Shown here: in pieces, positions 1-8,713 of the stretch
How positions within the stretch are numbered: position 1 is the stretch's first letter
Layout of the letters: the number at the start of each line of letters is the position of its first letter
DNA from: Propionispora vibrioides
Lineage (GTDB): Bacteria > Bacillota > Negativicutes > Propionisporales > Propionisporaceae
Direction of reading: 5' to 3'
DNA: 64,000 bases
Assembly (NCBI RefSeq): GCF_900110485.1
Contig: NZ_FODY01000001.1
Span: 302,629 to 366,628 of the forward strand
Made by a program: the position numbers and the translations under genes
Notes under the pieces: model-generated
The model's input: the letters and a program-made list of their open reading frames with translations, nothing else
The model's database searches: none
What the model was told of the DNA's origin: nothing

Positions 1-107
1 ATATGAGCGTAGTTTCTAATTTATTACCAGTATAACAGGTCATCGGCTGGAAAAATGTAATTTTATGGATGCTATCCGAACCACAAATCCCCCCAAAATT
101 CGAAAAA

Positions 108-136
108 AAAATCAGCCCCTCAGGACTGATTTTTCT
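108..136 (-). terminator. Rho-independent terminator after ftsZ
   Basis: An inverted repeat (AAATCAG / CTGATTT) with a G/C-rich loop lies just downstream of the ftsZ stop and runs into a T-tract on the minus strand. It would end the dcw transcript after ftsZ. Positions 1-107 show no gene I can support. Confidence 0.75.
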
Positions 137-144
137 TTATTATA

Positions 145-1191
145 CTACCGCCGCATCCAGGTCGGTATTTCCAAGTTGTTTGCCTTAAACGGTTCAATCG
201 TAGTAGTTTCTATCTTACCGGGAGTTATTTTGGCAGGTTTAGGGTCAAAGCCTGTGGCAATGACGGTGACCCGCACTTCATCCTGGAAGGTTTCGTCAAT
301 AACCGCGCCAAAGATGATATTGGCTTCCGGATCGGCCGCGCTGGCAATAATTTCAGCGGCAGCATTCACCTCATGCAAACCAAGATTGGTTCCACCGGTA
401 ATATTAAGCAATACGCCGCGGGCACCCTCAATCGAGGTTTCCAAGAGCGGACTTTTGATTGCCGTTTCGGCAGCCACCACGGCACGGTTATCACCAGAGC
501 TGATGCCAATTCCCATAAGAGCCGAACCGGTTTCGGTCATGATGGTCTTTACATCGGCAAAGTCCAGATTAATAAGCCCGGGCACGGCAATCAGATCGGA
601 AATCCCCTGTACGCCTTGTCTCAGTACGTCATCGGCAATCCGGAAAGCCTCCATGATCGGCGTCCGCTTGTCCACAACCTGCATCAAACGATCATTGGGG
701 ATGGTAATCAGCGTATCCACTTTCTCTTTTAATTTGGCAATGCCCCGTTCGGCCTGCGCCTGCCGGCGACGGCCCTCAAAAGAAAATGGTCTGGTCACCA
801 CACCTACCGTCAAGGCGCCAACTTCCTTCGCGCACTCGGCCACAACCGGCGCCGCCCCCGTTCCCGTACCGCCGCCCATACCGGCAGTAACAAACACCAT
901 ATCAGCCCCTTTCAGAGCTTTGATAATATCTTCACGGCTTTCCTGGGCAGCCTTTTCTCCAACTTCCGGATTCGCGCCGGCCCCCAGCCCTTTTGTCAAT
1001 TTTTCACCAATCTGAATACGGTATGGAGCCTGAGCGTGCAACAAAGCTTGAGCATCAGTATTTACTGAAACAAATTCCACTCCCTGCAAGCCGGACATAA
1101 TCATACGATTTACCGCATTATTTCCGCCGCCGCCAACTCCAATAACTTTAATCGCTGCAAAACGCTCCAAATCCATATCAAATTCAAGCAT
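145..1191 (-). CDS. ftsZ: Cell division GTPase FtsZ
   Basis: FtsZ is the tubulin-like GTPase that polymerises into the cytokinetic Z ring at midcell. The 348-residue protein has the N-terminal GGGGNN nucleotide-binding loop (about 19-25), the tubulin signature GGGTGTG (106-112), the T7-loop NLDFADVK that completes GTP hydrolysis in the next subunit, and a short C-terminal tail ending IPTWMRR, the usual docking peptide for FtsA, SepF or ZipA-type partners. The start has a strong GGGAGGA site nine bases upstream. It is the last gene of the minus-strand dcw cluster, with its own leader and probable promoter, and a terminator follows. Length is typical. FtsA, which usually precedes ftsZ, is not here. 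Confidence 0.98.
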   Translation of the reverse strand: MLEFDMDLERFAAIKVIGVGGGGNNAVNRMIMSGLQGVEFVSVNTDAQALLHAQAPYRIQIGEKLTKGLGAGANPEVGEKAAQESREDIIKALKGADMVFVTAGMGGGTGTGAAPVVAECAKEVGALTVGVVTRPFSFEGRRRQAQAERGIAKLKEKVDTLITIPNDRLMQVVDKRTPIMEAFRIADDVLRQGVQGISDLIAVPGLINLDFADVKTIMTETGSALMGIGISSGDNRAVVAAETAIKSPLLETSIEGARGVLLNITGGTNLGLHEVNAAAEIIASAADPEANIIFGAVIDETFQDEVRVTVIATGFDPKPAKITPGKIETTTIEPFKANNLEIPTWMRR

Positions 1192-1254
1192 GTAAAGTTT
1201 CCTCCCTTAATAACTCACAGTAATCTACCGAAACTAAATCATCGTCAAATAGCA

Positions 1255-1283
1255 ACTCTACTTTACAACGCATGTACGGTCAA
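1255..1283 (-). promoter_or_regulatory. Probable sigma-A promoter for ftsZ
   Basis: On the minus strand TTGACC, a 17-base spacer and TAGAGT lie about 65 bases before the ftsZ start, in the 225-base AT-rich gap after sbp. The -35 and the spacing are good and the -10 is moderate. A separate ftsZ promoter inside the dcw cluster is common in other bacteria. Confidence 0.55.
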
Positions 1284-1416
1284 GAGAGTTTTCTATAGGT
1301 TACGCTTTCTTCCTTATGTTTCAACAAAAGTAGCATTTTCCCTTTCTATTTGGAAAATAAATATAGATATATTTGCAAATAAACATTGATTAGGAAAAAG
1401 ACACATAACCAAATGA

Positions 1417-1746
1417 CTATTTCTTTAAGAAATACCGTCGAAGAATGGCAAGGTTTTGGAAAATACGCAAACCAAAGGCCAGCAGCGCGACATAATATAA
1501 GTCAATTCCCAAGCGTTCGCCAACATAAACCAGGCCGGCGGCCAATAGGGCGTTAGTGAAAAAGCCGGTGATAAACACCGTATTGTCAAACTTTTCTTCC
1601 GCCCCGGCCCTAAGTCCGCCAAATACTGAATCCAGCGAGGCCAGCAGCGCAATCGACATGAATTTTGCGTATTCTTGAGGAATGCTGAAAGGAAACAATG
1701 TACCTAGGAGAATGCCCAGGATCAGACCCGCAATCGGCAGAAACAT
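1417..1746 (-). CDS. sbp: Small basic protein (Sbp, DUF1290)
   Basis: A 109-residue membrane protein with three hydrophobic segments (about 3-22, 55-75 and 82-100) and a basic C-terminus (RRYFLKK). It matches the DUF1290/Sbp family found next to ftsA-ftsZ in Firmicutes, whose function is undefined. Its start codon overlaps the last base of the DUF881 stop (TAATG), so the two are translationally coupled. Position between ftsQ and ftsZ suggests an envelope or division role, but that is inference. Confidence 0.85.
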   Translation of the reverse strand: MFLPIAGLILGILLGTLFPFSIPQEYAKFMSIALLASLDSVFGGLRAGAEEKFDNTVFITGFFTNALLAAGLVYVGERLGIDLYYVALLAFGLRIFQNLAILRRYFLKK

Positions 1747-2438
1747 TATTTCACGACCTCCTTAACAGGCTTAGCCAGTTCATAATGCAGGGTGCCTTTA
1801 TAGGCGGGAATAGTAACCAGCTCCTGCGGCTTAATGGTAATCTGAATACCCCAGAATTGCAAGGTCTCAACTACACCGCCCCGCATTTTCAAAGCGTTTT
1901 CCAACGTCTGCGGATCACCGATGGCCCGTATGTCATAGGGCGGAGAATAGCGTACGTTATTGACCGATAAAGTAGGTCCGGCGCAACGGATCTCCGAGCT
2001 GGCAATCAACCGCTGTTCATTGATCGACATCGCCTCGGCGCCGGCCGCCCACAGTTCATTGATTACCTTTAAAATATCGTCGTCATGGATCAAATACAGA
2101 TTAGGATTTTCACCCGGTTTAGATACTCGTTTGCTGTCGTCAATGGTAATAATAATGCCAGGCCCCTCGACTGCCAATACACCGGCGCTCATTTTAATCA
2201 GTTCCGCTTCCTTGGAACTCGCTTCACTACCGGAAGCTTGGCGCAGTTCATGGACCTCTTTCAAAAGCCCGTCACGCTCTTTTTCCGTTTGAGCCAGCCG
2301 CTGCGATAAATCCTCCACTCTTTGATAGGGGATGCTGGAACGAATATCCTGGGTGGTACGAAATTGCACGGCCAGCATTATTCCTAACACAACGCATACA
2401 AATGCGATAGATACCTGTCCTTGTTTGATGGGAAGCAT
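1746..2438 (-). CDS. DUF881 membrane-anchored division-cluster protein
   Basis: A 230-residue protein with an N-terminal membrane anchor (about 8-26), a coiled-coil stretch (about 40-70) and a C-terminal DUF881 domain. Visible features are GPGIIITIDD, the HDDD..INELWAAGAEAMSINEQR block and the IRCAGPT strand. Homologues such as Bacillus YlxW/YlxX lie between divIB and ftsA; their biochemical role is not established. The coiled coil and single anchor resemble divisome scaffolds. It lies between C1 and sbp and is coupled to sbp by a one-base overlap. Confidence 0.88.
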   Translation of the reverse strand: MLPIKQGQVSIAFVCVVLGIMLAVQFRTTQDIRSSIPYQRVEDLSQRLAQTEKERDGLLKEVHELRQASGSEASSKEAELIKMSAGVLAVEGPGIIITIDDSKRVSKPGENPNLYLIHDDDILKVINELWAAGAEAMSINEQRLIASSEIRCAGPTLSVNNVRYSPPYDIRAIGDPQTLENALKMRGGVVETLQFWGIQITIKPQELVTIPAYKGTLHYELAKPVKEVVK

Positions 2439-2475
2439 GCCAACACTTCCTTTCTTAAAAATTAAAGATAAGTTC

Positions 2476-2640
2476 CTAGTGCCTCATCCGGCAGAAATCT
2501 GCAGCAGATCACCGGCCTTTTTGCCGTCAGTCTTCGTTGTCGTCGACTTGCATATATCCGATATGCGCGCCTCCTTCGTCTTGCCTGACGGCAAAAATTC
2601 TCGGTGCCATACTACATCTTTCCACCGGATGAGACACTAT
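2476..2640. mobile_element. MITE-like element, type C copy 1
   Basis: An imperfect 165-base palindrome with ends TAGTGCCTCATCCGG and CCGGATGAGACACTA, flanked by CTAG on the left and CTAT on the right (degenerate YTAR duplication). The interior carries CGTTGTCGTC and CGCCTCCTTC, also present in the D element. The TAG stop of ftsQ is the outermost TAG of its right end. There is no coding capacity. Confidence 0.8.
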
Positions 2641-3389
2641 CTAAAACGGATAAAAGGCGAAGCATAAGTAAGATCAATATATTCGATTGACTTTGCATCC
2701 TTTACATCCTGAAGAATATCATTAGTTAATTTGGCTTTTTCCGGCAACCGGTCGCCATTACCCAGCCGGATATGCACGGAACTTAGCGTATAGGCGGTCA
2801 TTTGTCCGGAAGCCTGAATGTTAATTTCCGACAGCTGGTTCAGCGTTTTTTCATCCAAGGCCGCCAGATAAACTAAAACAGACTGAATCAACGGCTCATT
2901 GACCTTGTCGCCAACATACCCGTTATCCAGCTTAGGTCCGGTTATCAGCGGCACATTCAACTGCTTTACGTTTTTATAAACAGCCAAAATCATTCCCTGC
3001 TTGTCCAGTTCAAAAAAACCGTAACTACCGGCCACATACGCCAAAGGCTGACTCTCTTTGATGCTGATCACAATCGTGCTGGGATACCGCCGGGTAACCG
3101 CCACTTCGGCTACACGCAGGTCTTTGGTCAGGCGGTGTTTTATCTCATCAATATCCAGCCGGAAAATATTCAGCCGTTCAGGAATATTGGCCACCCGGTG
3201 GACATCTTCCACCGACATGTACTTATTTCCCTCAACCACCACCGTGCCGATGGCAAACAGTGATGAATTAATCAGCAAATAGCCTGCAAGCAGACAAGCG
3301 AATAACAGTAGCAAAACGGCAAATATTTTGGGCGGCAGCAAACGTTGATCCAGTGGCTGGCGCCTGTTCGGCCTGTCTGACTTAAGCAT
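2637..3389 (-). CDS. ftsQ: Cell division protein FtsQ/DivIB
   Basis: A bitopic divisome protein that works with FtsL and FtsB/DivIC to control septal peptidoglycan synthesis. The 250 residues comprise a short basic cytoplasmic N-terminus, one transmembrane segment (about 21-43), a POTRA domain beginning IGTVVVEGNKYMSVEDV, and the FtsQ/DivIB beta domain with ESQPLAYV and the late DGRLP-like NGDRLPEKAK motif. The start has a GGAGGAGGG site. The TAG stop coincides exactly with the terminal TAG of the adjacent type C element, so the C-terminal RFR may follow the ancestral stop unchanged. An upstream -10/-35 pair could give it its own promoter. Confidence 0.93.
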   Translation of the reverse strand: MLKSDRPNRRQPLDQRLLPPKIFAVLLLLFACLLAGYLLINSSLFAIGTVVVEGNKYMSVEDVHRVANIPERLNIFRLDIDEIKHRLTKDLRVAEVAVTRRYPSTIVISIKESQPLAYVAGSYGFFELDKQGMILAVYKNVKQLNVPLITGPKLDNGYVGDKVNEPLIQSVLVYLAALDEKTLNQLSEINIQASGQMTAYTLSSVHIRLGNGDRLPEKAKLTNDILQDVKDAKSIEYIDLTYASPFIRFR

Positions 3390-3493
3390 ATAACCCTCCT
3401 CCTGCTATCCGATATACAGACCAGTACCTTTTTAGAGTGCCGAAGGACTATGAATATCGGAACAATGATCAAGGAATTCTAACAGTAATTATA

Positions 3494-3522
3494 ATTATAC
3501 AAAAAAAGTTTACAAAGATAAA
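3494..3522 (-). promoter_or_regulatory. Possible promoter for ftsQ
   Basis: In the AT-rich 232-base ddl-ftsQ gap the minus strand reads TTTATC, 17 bases, TATAAT. The -10 is perfect and the -35 poor. It is about 105 bases before the ftsQ start. No other feature was seen in this gap. Confidence 0.35.
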
Positions 3523-3621
3523 TAAAAATAAGAAAGACTCGGCCTTCACCAAAATATGGATAGTGGTAAAAACCATAGTCATTCTTAATGCCTATGCAAT
3601 TAAACATGAGCAAAATAAGAC

Positions 3622-4551
3622 TTACTCCCCGGCCATTAACAGCAACCGTTCACATAAATCGGCAAAAGAAATTCCTGATGCTGCCGCGGCTTTGGGAACC
3701 AGGCTGGTGGCCGTCATTCCCGGAATGGTATTTACCTCCAGAACATAGGGCTGATTCGCTTTATCCAGCATGACATCGACTCTGGCAATGCCACGGCAGC
3801 CTAGCAGATTAAAGGCCTGCACCGCCACCTTCTGTAGTTTTTCCACCGCTAATTCCTCAAGCGGTGCCGGCACGATATAGTCGGTAGCCCCGCTGGTATA
3901 TTTAGAATGATAATCATAGCAGCCGGAGTGGGGCACAATTTCAATGATTGGCAGGGCTGCCGGATTTTTATTGCCCCAGACGGCAATAGTGACTTCCCGT
4001 CCGTCAATAAACTCTTCAACAACCAGATTATCACTATAGGCAAAGGCTTCCTTGACCGCTGCCGCCAGCTTTTCCGCCTTGTCAACAATAGTCACGCCGA
4101 TGCTTGAGCCCTGAGCGGAAGATTTCACCACCACAGGAATGGTAAAATCGGCCAAAATAGCCGCCGCCACCTCTTCGCCATCACTGTATTTATTAAAAAC
4201 TTGCGACCGGGGCGTCGGTATGCCGGACGATAAAAACAGGCGTTTAGATATACTTTTATCCATGGCTATGGCACTGGCCAAAACCCCTGAGCCCGTATAG
4301 GGTATGCCCAGCATTTCCAAGGTCCCCTGCAACATGCCGTCTTCACCAAATTTTCCGTGGACCGCATTAAACACAATATCAACCTTTGCCTGCCGGATAT
4401 CATCAACAAATTGAGCAGGATTTAGCTCCAAACCCACAGCCTGATATCCTTTTGACTGAAGTGCCTGCAAAATAGCCTGCCCGGTCCGTAAAGATACCTC
4501 GCGCTCCGAGGACGGGCCTCCCATCACTACTGCAACTTTTTTAGTTTTCAT
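3622..4551 (-). CDS. ddl: D-alanine--D-alanine ligase
   Basis: Joins two D-alanines with ATP to supply the terminal dipeptide of peptidoglycan. The 309-residue ATP-grasp protein starts KKVAVVMGGPSSEREVSL, has the KSSAQGSSIGV ATP-binding loop, VEEFIDGREVTI, and the late ARVDVMLD and EVNTIPGMT metal/ATP motifs. Length is normal for the short DdlB type. It lies between murA and ftsQ, where many clusters carry murB instead. Thirteen bases separate it from murA. Confidence 0.96.
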   Translation of the reverse strand: MKTKKVAVVMGGPSSEREVSLRTGQAILQALQSKGYQAVGLELNPAQFVDDIRQAKVDIVFNAVHGKFGEDGMLQGTLEMLGIPYTGSGVLASAIAMDKSISKRLFLSSGIPTPRSQVFNKYSDGEEVAAAILADFTIPVVVKSSAQGSSIGVTIVDKAEKLAAAVKEAFAYSDNLVVEEFIDGREVTIAVWGNKNPAALPIIEIVPHSGCYDYHSKYTSGATDYIVPAPLEELAVEKLQKVAVQAFNLLGCRGIARVDVMLDKANQPYVLEVNTIPGMTATSLVPKAAAASGISFADLCERLLLMAGE

Positions 4552-4564
4552 AGTCCAACACCTT

Positions 4565-5818
4565 CTACACTGATTTTACCCGAGCAATTTGAGCCCCTAG
4601 ATTTTTTAAATTCTCCTCCAAATTCTCATATCCTCGATCAATATGATAAATTTGTTCAATTTCCGTGGTGCCTTCCGCAGCCAGAGCGGCTAATACCAGG
4701 GCACCGCCGGCCCTAAGATCGGGAGCGGTTACTGCTGAGCCGGTGAGCTTCGGTACACCGCGAATGACGGCTGTCCGGCCCTCTACCTTTATTTTGGCCC
4801 CCATACGCATGAGTTCATCCACATGTTTGAAACGGTTCTCAAAAATCGTCTCCGTAACAATACTCGTTCCCTTGGCAATGGTCAACAGCGATAGAATTGG
4901 CGCCTGCAAATCGGTCGCAAAACCGGGATGAGGCAGGGTTTTTATATCAACACCGCGTAATTCCTTGCTTCTGACCCTGATCGACCGACTTCCCACTTCG
5001 AGAACTGCGCCAATTTCCTCCAACTTATCAATAACCGAAAATAAATGTTCGGGAACCACATTCTCCACTACCACATCGCCGCGGGAAATAGCACCGGCAA
5101 TCAAGTAGGTTCCCGCCTGAATGCGATCGCAAATGATAGTATGTTCCGCCGGCTTAAGTCGGCGGACACCGTCTATCCGAATGGTGTCCGTACCGGCACC
5201 ACTGACTTTTGCTCCCATTTTATTAAGAAATGACTGCAAATCATAAATCTCGGGCTCACGGGCGGCGTTACAAATAATGGTAACGCCTTCTGCCAGCACA
5301 GCCGCCATCATTGCATTTTCTGTGGCACCCACACTGGGAAAATCAAGATAAATTTCTCCCCCTGACAAACTGGCGGCCTCGGCGTCAATATAGCCAAATT
5401 TCTCTTTTACCACTGTCCCCATTTTCTCTAAAGCCTTCAAGTGCAAATCAATCGGCCTGTGTCCAATGGCACAGCCACCGGGATAAGAAAGCCGGACTTT
5501 ATGGAAGCGGCCCAGTAAAGGCCCCATTAAAAAAACGGAAGCTCTCATTTCCCGCATCAAATGCTCCGGCACCTCGTTCTTATGTATGGCCGTTGTATCG
5601 ATGACTAAAGTGCGTCCTTCCCGTGTTATTTTGGCCCCTAAGAGCCGCATAATCTCCTGCATGGCATTAATATCACTTAGACAAGGCACATCATGGATGA
5701 CACTGACTCCCGAACATAGCAGTGTTGCCGCCATAATCGGCAATGCTGCATTTTTCGCACCACCGACCCGGATGGTGCCGTTAAGTTGTACTTCTCCCGT
5801 GACGACAAACTTCTCCAT
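4565..5818 (-). CDS. murA: UDP-N-acetylglucosamine 1-carboxyvinyltransferase MurA
   Basis: Transfers enolpyruvate from PEP to UDP-GlcNAc, the first committed step of peptidoglycan synthesis. The family motif GGAKNAALPIMAATLL is near the N-terminus, and the fosfomycin-target cysteine is Cys116 in GGCAIGHRPID. The 417-residue length is standard. I chose the ATG at 5818, preceded by GGGAGGG, over an upstream in-frame start that would overlap murC and add 30 unrelated residues. It follows murC by 52 bases, where murB is often found. Firmicutes often carry two MurA paralogues; which one this is cannot be told here. Confidence 0.95.
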   Translation of the reverse strand: MEKFVVTGEVQLNGTIRVGGAKNAALPIMAATLLCSGVSVIHDVPCLSDINAMQEIMRLLGAKITREGRTLVIDTTAIHKNEVPEHLMREMRASVFLMGPLLGRFHKVRLSYPGGCAIGHRPIDLHLKALEKMGTVVKEKFGYIDAEAASLSGGEIYLDFPSVGATENAMMAAVLAEGVTIICNAAREPEIYDLQSFLNKMGAKVSGAGTDTIRIDGVRRLKPAEHTIICDRIQAGTYLIAGAISRGDVVVENVVPEHLFSVIDKLEEIGAVLEVGSRSIRVRSKELRGVDIKTLPHPGFATDLQAPILSLLTIAKGTSIVTETIFENRFKHVDELMRMGAKIKVEGRTAVIRGVPKLTGSAVTAPDLRAGGALVLAALAAEGTTEIEQIYHIDRGYENLEENLKNLGAQIARVKSV

Positions 5819-5870
5819 CGTCTTCCCTCCCAGAAAAGTACAATCACCCTTTACATTATATATAATAGTT

Positions 5871-7256
5871 TCACTTGCACTCCTGCCGCTGGACAAGCTT
5901 TTCAACAAGTTCTTCTCCCGCCAAATAGATATTTCCCGCCCCCATCGTAATTACCAGGTCACCGGACTCCACGATTTCGCTAAGGTAACGGGCTATTTGG
6001 TTCCGATCAGGAATATAAATGACTTTTTGCCCGGTCTGCGCCTCGATTTCATCCTTCAAGGTCTCTCCCGTAACACCGGGAATCGGCTTTTCACCAGCCG
6101 AATACACATCGGTCAGAATCAATAAATCCGTCGCTGTAAACGCCTGCCCGAATTCCTTGCGCAGAAAATCGGTGCGTGAATAGCGGTGCGGCTGAAAAGC
6201 GCAAATCAAGCGCTGCGGCTTGGTCTGCCGGGCAGCTTTCAACGTTGTGCTGATCTCGGTCGGATGATGGGCATAATCATCAACAATCCAAACACCGTTT
6301 ATTTTCGCCTTGGTTTGAAAGCGGCGTTTGGCGCCCCGGAAAAGTGCCAGCCCTTCGGCAATCCTGTCAAAAGGCAGTCCGGTAACCAGCCCGGCCACCA
6401 CGGCCGCCAGCGAATTGGCCACGTTATGTATGCCCGGCACCGCTAATTTTATCGTTCCCAGCAGATTTTCCCCGTGATACACATCATAGGATGTGTTGGC
6501 TCCCAGCATGGAAATGTTGCGAGCTGTGTAGTCGGCGGGATAATCCAGCCCATAGGATATGATTTTCCGGTTAACCAGCGGGCTGATTTCACGGATATAA
6601 GCATTATCAAAACATAATATGCCGGTCCCGTCCTCCGGCAATCTATGCAAAAACTTCACAAAAGTTTGCAATATGTTATCCATATTTTTGTAATAATCCA
6701 TATGATCATTTTCGATGTTGGTGACTACTGCCACAGCAGGGGTAAATTTCAGGAAGGAGCCGTCACTTTCATCCGCTTCGGCAACCAAATATTCCCCTTT
6801 GCCGAGTTTGGAGTTACCGCCAATATAATCAAGCTCACCCCCGATAATAATCGTAGGGTCCGTCGCCGCCTTTTCCATCATAACCGCAATCATGGAAGTG
6901 GTCGTTGTTTTACCGTGTGCTCCGGCAACCGCAATACCCCGGCGCTCATTCATCAATGCCGCCAGCACATCTGAACGGTGGAATACCGGAATGCCTAGTT
7001 CCTCCGCTTTTTTCAATTCCGGATTATCGGCGGCAATGGCGGTCGAAACGACAAGCGCCTCGGCATCCTGGACATGCGCCGCATCGTGTCCCTGAAAAAT
7101 CGTCGCACCATGTATCTCCAGACGCTTAGTTACCTCGGTTTTGGCCACATCAGAGCCAGTGACACAGTACCCCTTCTCCAGGAGGACTTTGGCAATGGCA
7201 CTCATACCCGCACCGCCGATACCAACAAAATGGAATTTTTTAATCGTATTTAACAA
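5871..7256 (-). CDS. murC: UDP-N-acetylmuramate--L-alanine ligase MurC
   Basis: Adds L-alanine to UDP-MurNAc with ATP, starting the stem peptide. The 461-residue Mur ligase begins FHFVGIGGAGMSAIA (the Rossmann UDP-binding loop), has the P-loop GAHGKTTTTSM (about 111-121), the EADESDGSF block, and C-terminal DDYAHHPTEI and FQPHRYSRT motifs typical of MurC. The likely initiation codon is TTG at 7254-7256, with AAAGGAG upstream. It is separated from murG by a 300-base gap containing a type C element. Confidence 0.95.
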   Translation of the reverse strand: MLNTIKKFHFVGIGGAGMSAIAKVLLEKGYCVTGSDVAKTEVTKRLEIHGATIFQGHDAAHVQDAEALVVSTAIAADNPELKKAEELGIPVFHRSDVLAALMNERRGIAVAGAHGKTTTTSMIAVMMEKAATDPTIIIGGELDYIGGNSKLGKGEYLVAEADESDGSFLKFTPAVAVVTNIENDHMDYYKNMDNILQTFVKFLHRLPEDGTGILCFDNAYIREISPLVNRKIISYGLDYPADYTARNISMLGANTSYDVYHGENLLGTIKLAVPGIHNVANSLAAVVAGLVTGLPFDRIAEGLALFRGAKRRFQTKAKINGVWIVDDYAHHPTEISTTLKAARQTKPQRLICAFQPHRYSRTDFLRKEFGQAFTATDLLILTDVYSAGEKPIPGVTGETLKDEIEAQTGQKVIYIPDRNQIARYLSEIVESGDLVITMGAGNIYLAGEELVEKLVQRQECK

Positions 7257-7348
7257 AAAGAATTCACTCCTTTCTTGTGAATGCTACCGGCCTTTACCAT
7301 CTGCCGGGAAAACATTCACAGTCAGCCAGCCTTTAGAACAAAAATTGG

Positions 7349-7512
7349 TTAGTGCCTCATCCAGCGAGAACATGGAATAAGTTCCGGCCTTTTCGTCGCC
7401 AGGCTTCGTTGTCTTCGGCTTACATATGTCCGATATGCTCGCCTCTTCCGCCAAAGCCTGACAACAAAAATTCTCGGCACTCTACCCCATAACCCGCCGG
7501 ATGAGGCATCCC
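7349..7512. mobile_element. MITE-like element, type C copy 2
   Basis: This fills most of the 304-base murG-murC gap. Left end TTAGTGCCTCATCC and right end CCGGATGAGGCA match type C copy 1, as does the core (CTTCGTTGTC, CATATGTCCGATATG, CGCCTC). The left flank is TTAG, but the right flank TCCC has lost the duplication. It is a long imperfect hairpin in the mur mRNA. Nothing else was seen in the gap apart from the murC ribosome binding site. Confidence 0.75.
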
Positions 7513-7560
7513 TGGCGATATGCGTATCTTATATTATGCAATAATCGGTAATATGGTTAC

Positions 7561-8685
7561 TTATGAGTGCTTACCGGCGGCCAAATTCACTGCAGCCCTG
7601 GCGATTTCAACGGCCGCCTCCGGCCGCCCCAATGCCTTACTGGCCACGGCCATGTCGCTTAATACCGCTGTATTTCCCATAATCTGTTCAATGACGGCAA
7701 TAAGTTTGTCCCCATTTAGCTCATTGTCACGGATCACTACGGCAGCACCGCTGTGTTCCACCGCCCTGGCATTATATTCCTGGTGATTTTCGGCCGCATA
7801 AGGATAGGGCACCAAAATAGCGGGGATTCCCCGCGCCGTCAATTCAGCAAGTCCGATGGCACCTGCCCGGAATATAGCAAGATCGCTACAGGCCAAAGCC
7901 TGCGGCATATTATACAGATAGGGCTTGATGATAATATTGCCACTGTTTTTTTCATCTATACCGTATTTCTTTAAATTTCCAACTATGTTATTATACTCGC
8001 TCTGTCCGGTAACATGCAATAGCTGGATATCCTCCCGTCCGACAAAATGGCGGTGTACGGAAAGCATAGCTTGATTGATGCTACGGGCACCCCGGCTGCC
8101 GCCTGATATCAGCACGGTACGCTTATGGGCGGACAATTGCAACGCCGCCACTCCTTCCTCTCTGGTGGCGGTCATCACTTCGGAACGGATAGGATTACCG
8201 CTGACAAGAATTTTTTTCTGACTGCCCGGACTAAAATGCTGGACCGCTTCCTGATAACCGACTGCAATCTTGTCGACAAACCGGGCCAATATCCGGTTGG
8301 TAATCCCCGGTATGACATTCTGCTCCTGAATCATGGTAGGAACCCTCAGCAGACTGGCCGCCAGCAATACCGGGCCGCAAACATAGCCGCCCGTACCAAT
8401 TACAATATCGGGCTTAAACTCCCGGATAAGCTGCATGGAACGCCAGACACTGCCTGCCGTACTGCAGAGATTTTTAATATTTGCCCAGGAAAGCCGGCGT
8501 TCAAACCCTTTTACCGTGATCAGCTCCAAACGAAATCCCTCTTTGGGTATAATATCCGCCTCTAATCCCTGCTGCGTCCCTACAAACAAAATTTCACAGG
8601 GTCCAAGCCGCTCCATGGCCCTGACAATCGTAACGGCGGGATAAATATGACCTCCGGTCCCCCCGCCTGACATCATCACACGCAT
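7561..8685 (-). CDS. murG: MurG, lipid II-forming GlcNAc transferase
   Basis: Membrane-associated GT28 enzyme that transfers GlcNAc from UDP-GlcNAc to lipid I, forming lipid II. The 374 residues start VMMSGGGTGGHIYPA (glycine-rich lipid-substrate loop), with the second G-loop GTGGYVCGP, a third loop SGGSRGARSIN, and the UDP-GlcNAc site FRAGAIGLAEL followed by PYPYAAENHQ. It follows ftsW by 28 bases on the same strand. Confidence 0.95.
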   Translation of the reverse strand: MRVMMSGGGTGGHIYPAVTIVRAMERLGPCEILFVGTQQGLEADIIPKEGFRLELITVKGFERRLSWANIKNLCSTAGSVWRSMQLIREFKPDIVIGTGGYVCGPVLLAASLLRVPTMIQEQNVIPGITNRILARFVDKIAVGYQEAVQHFSPGSQKKILVSGNPIRSEVMTATREEGVAALQLSAHKRTVLISGGSRGARSINQAMLSVHRHFVGREDIQLLHVTGQSEYNNIVGNLKKYGIDEKNSGNIIIKPYLYNMPQALACSDLAIFRAGAIGLAELTARGIPAILVPYPYAAENHQEYNARAVEHSGAAVVIRDNELNGDKLIAVIEQIMGNTAVLSDMAVASKALGRPEAAVEIARAAVNLAAGKHS

Positions 8686-8713
8686 ATAAAAATTAAGCCT
8701 CCTGCAAACATTT

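Noticed and set aside
65..1015. Long open frame on the plus strand opposite ftsZ
   Set aside because: No family features and no good ribosome site; it is the antisense shadow of a certain gene. Many similar open frames occur opposite the mur and cob genes.
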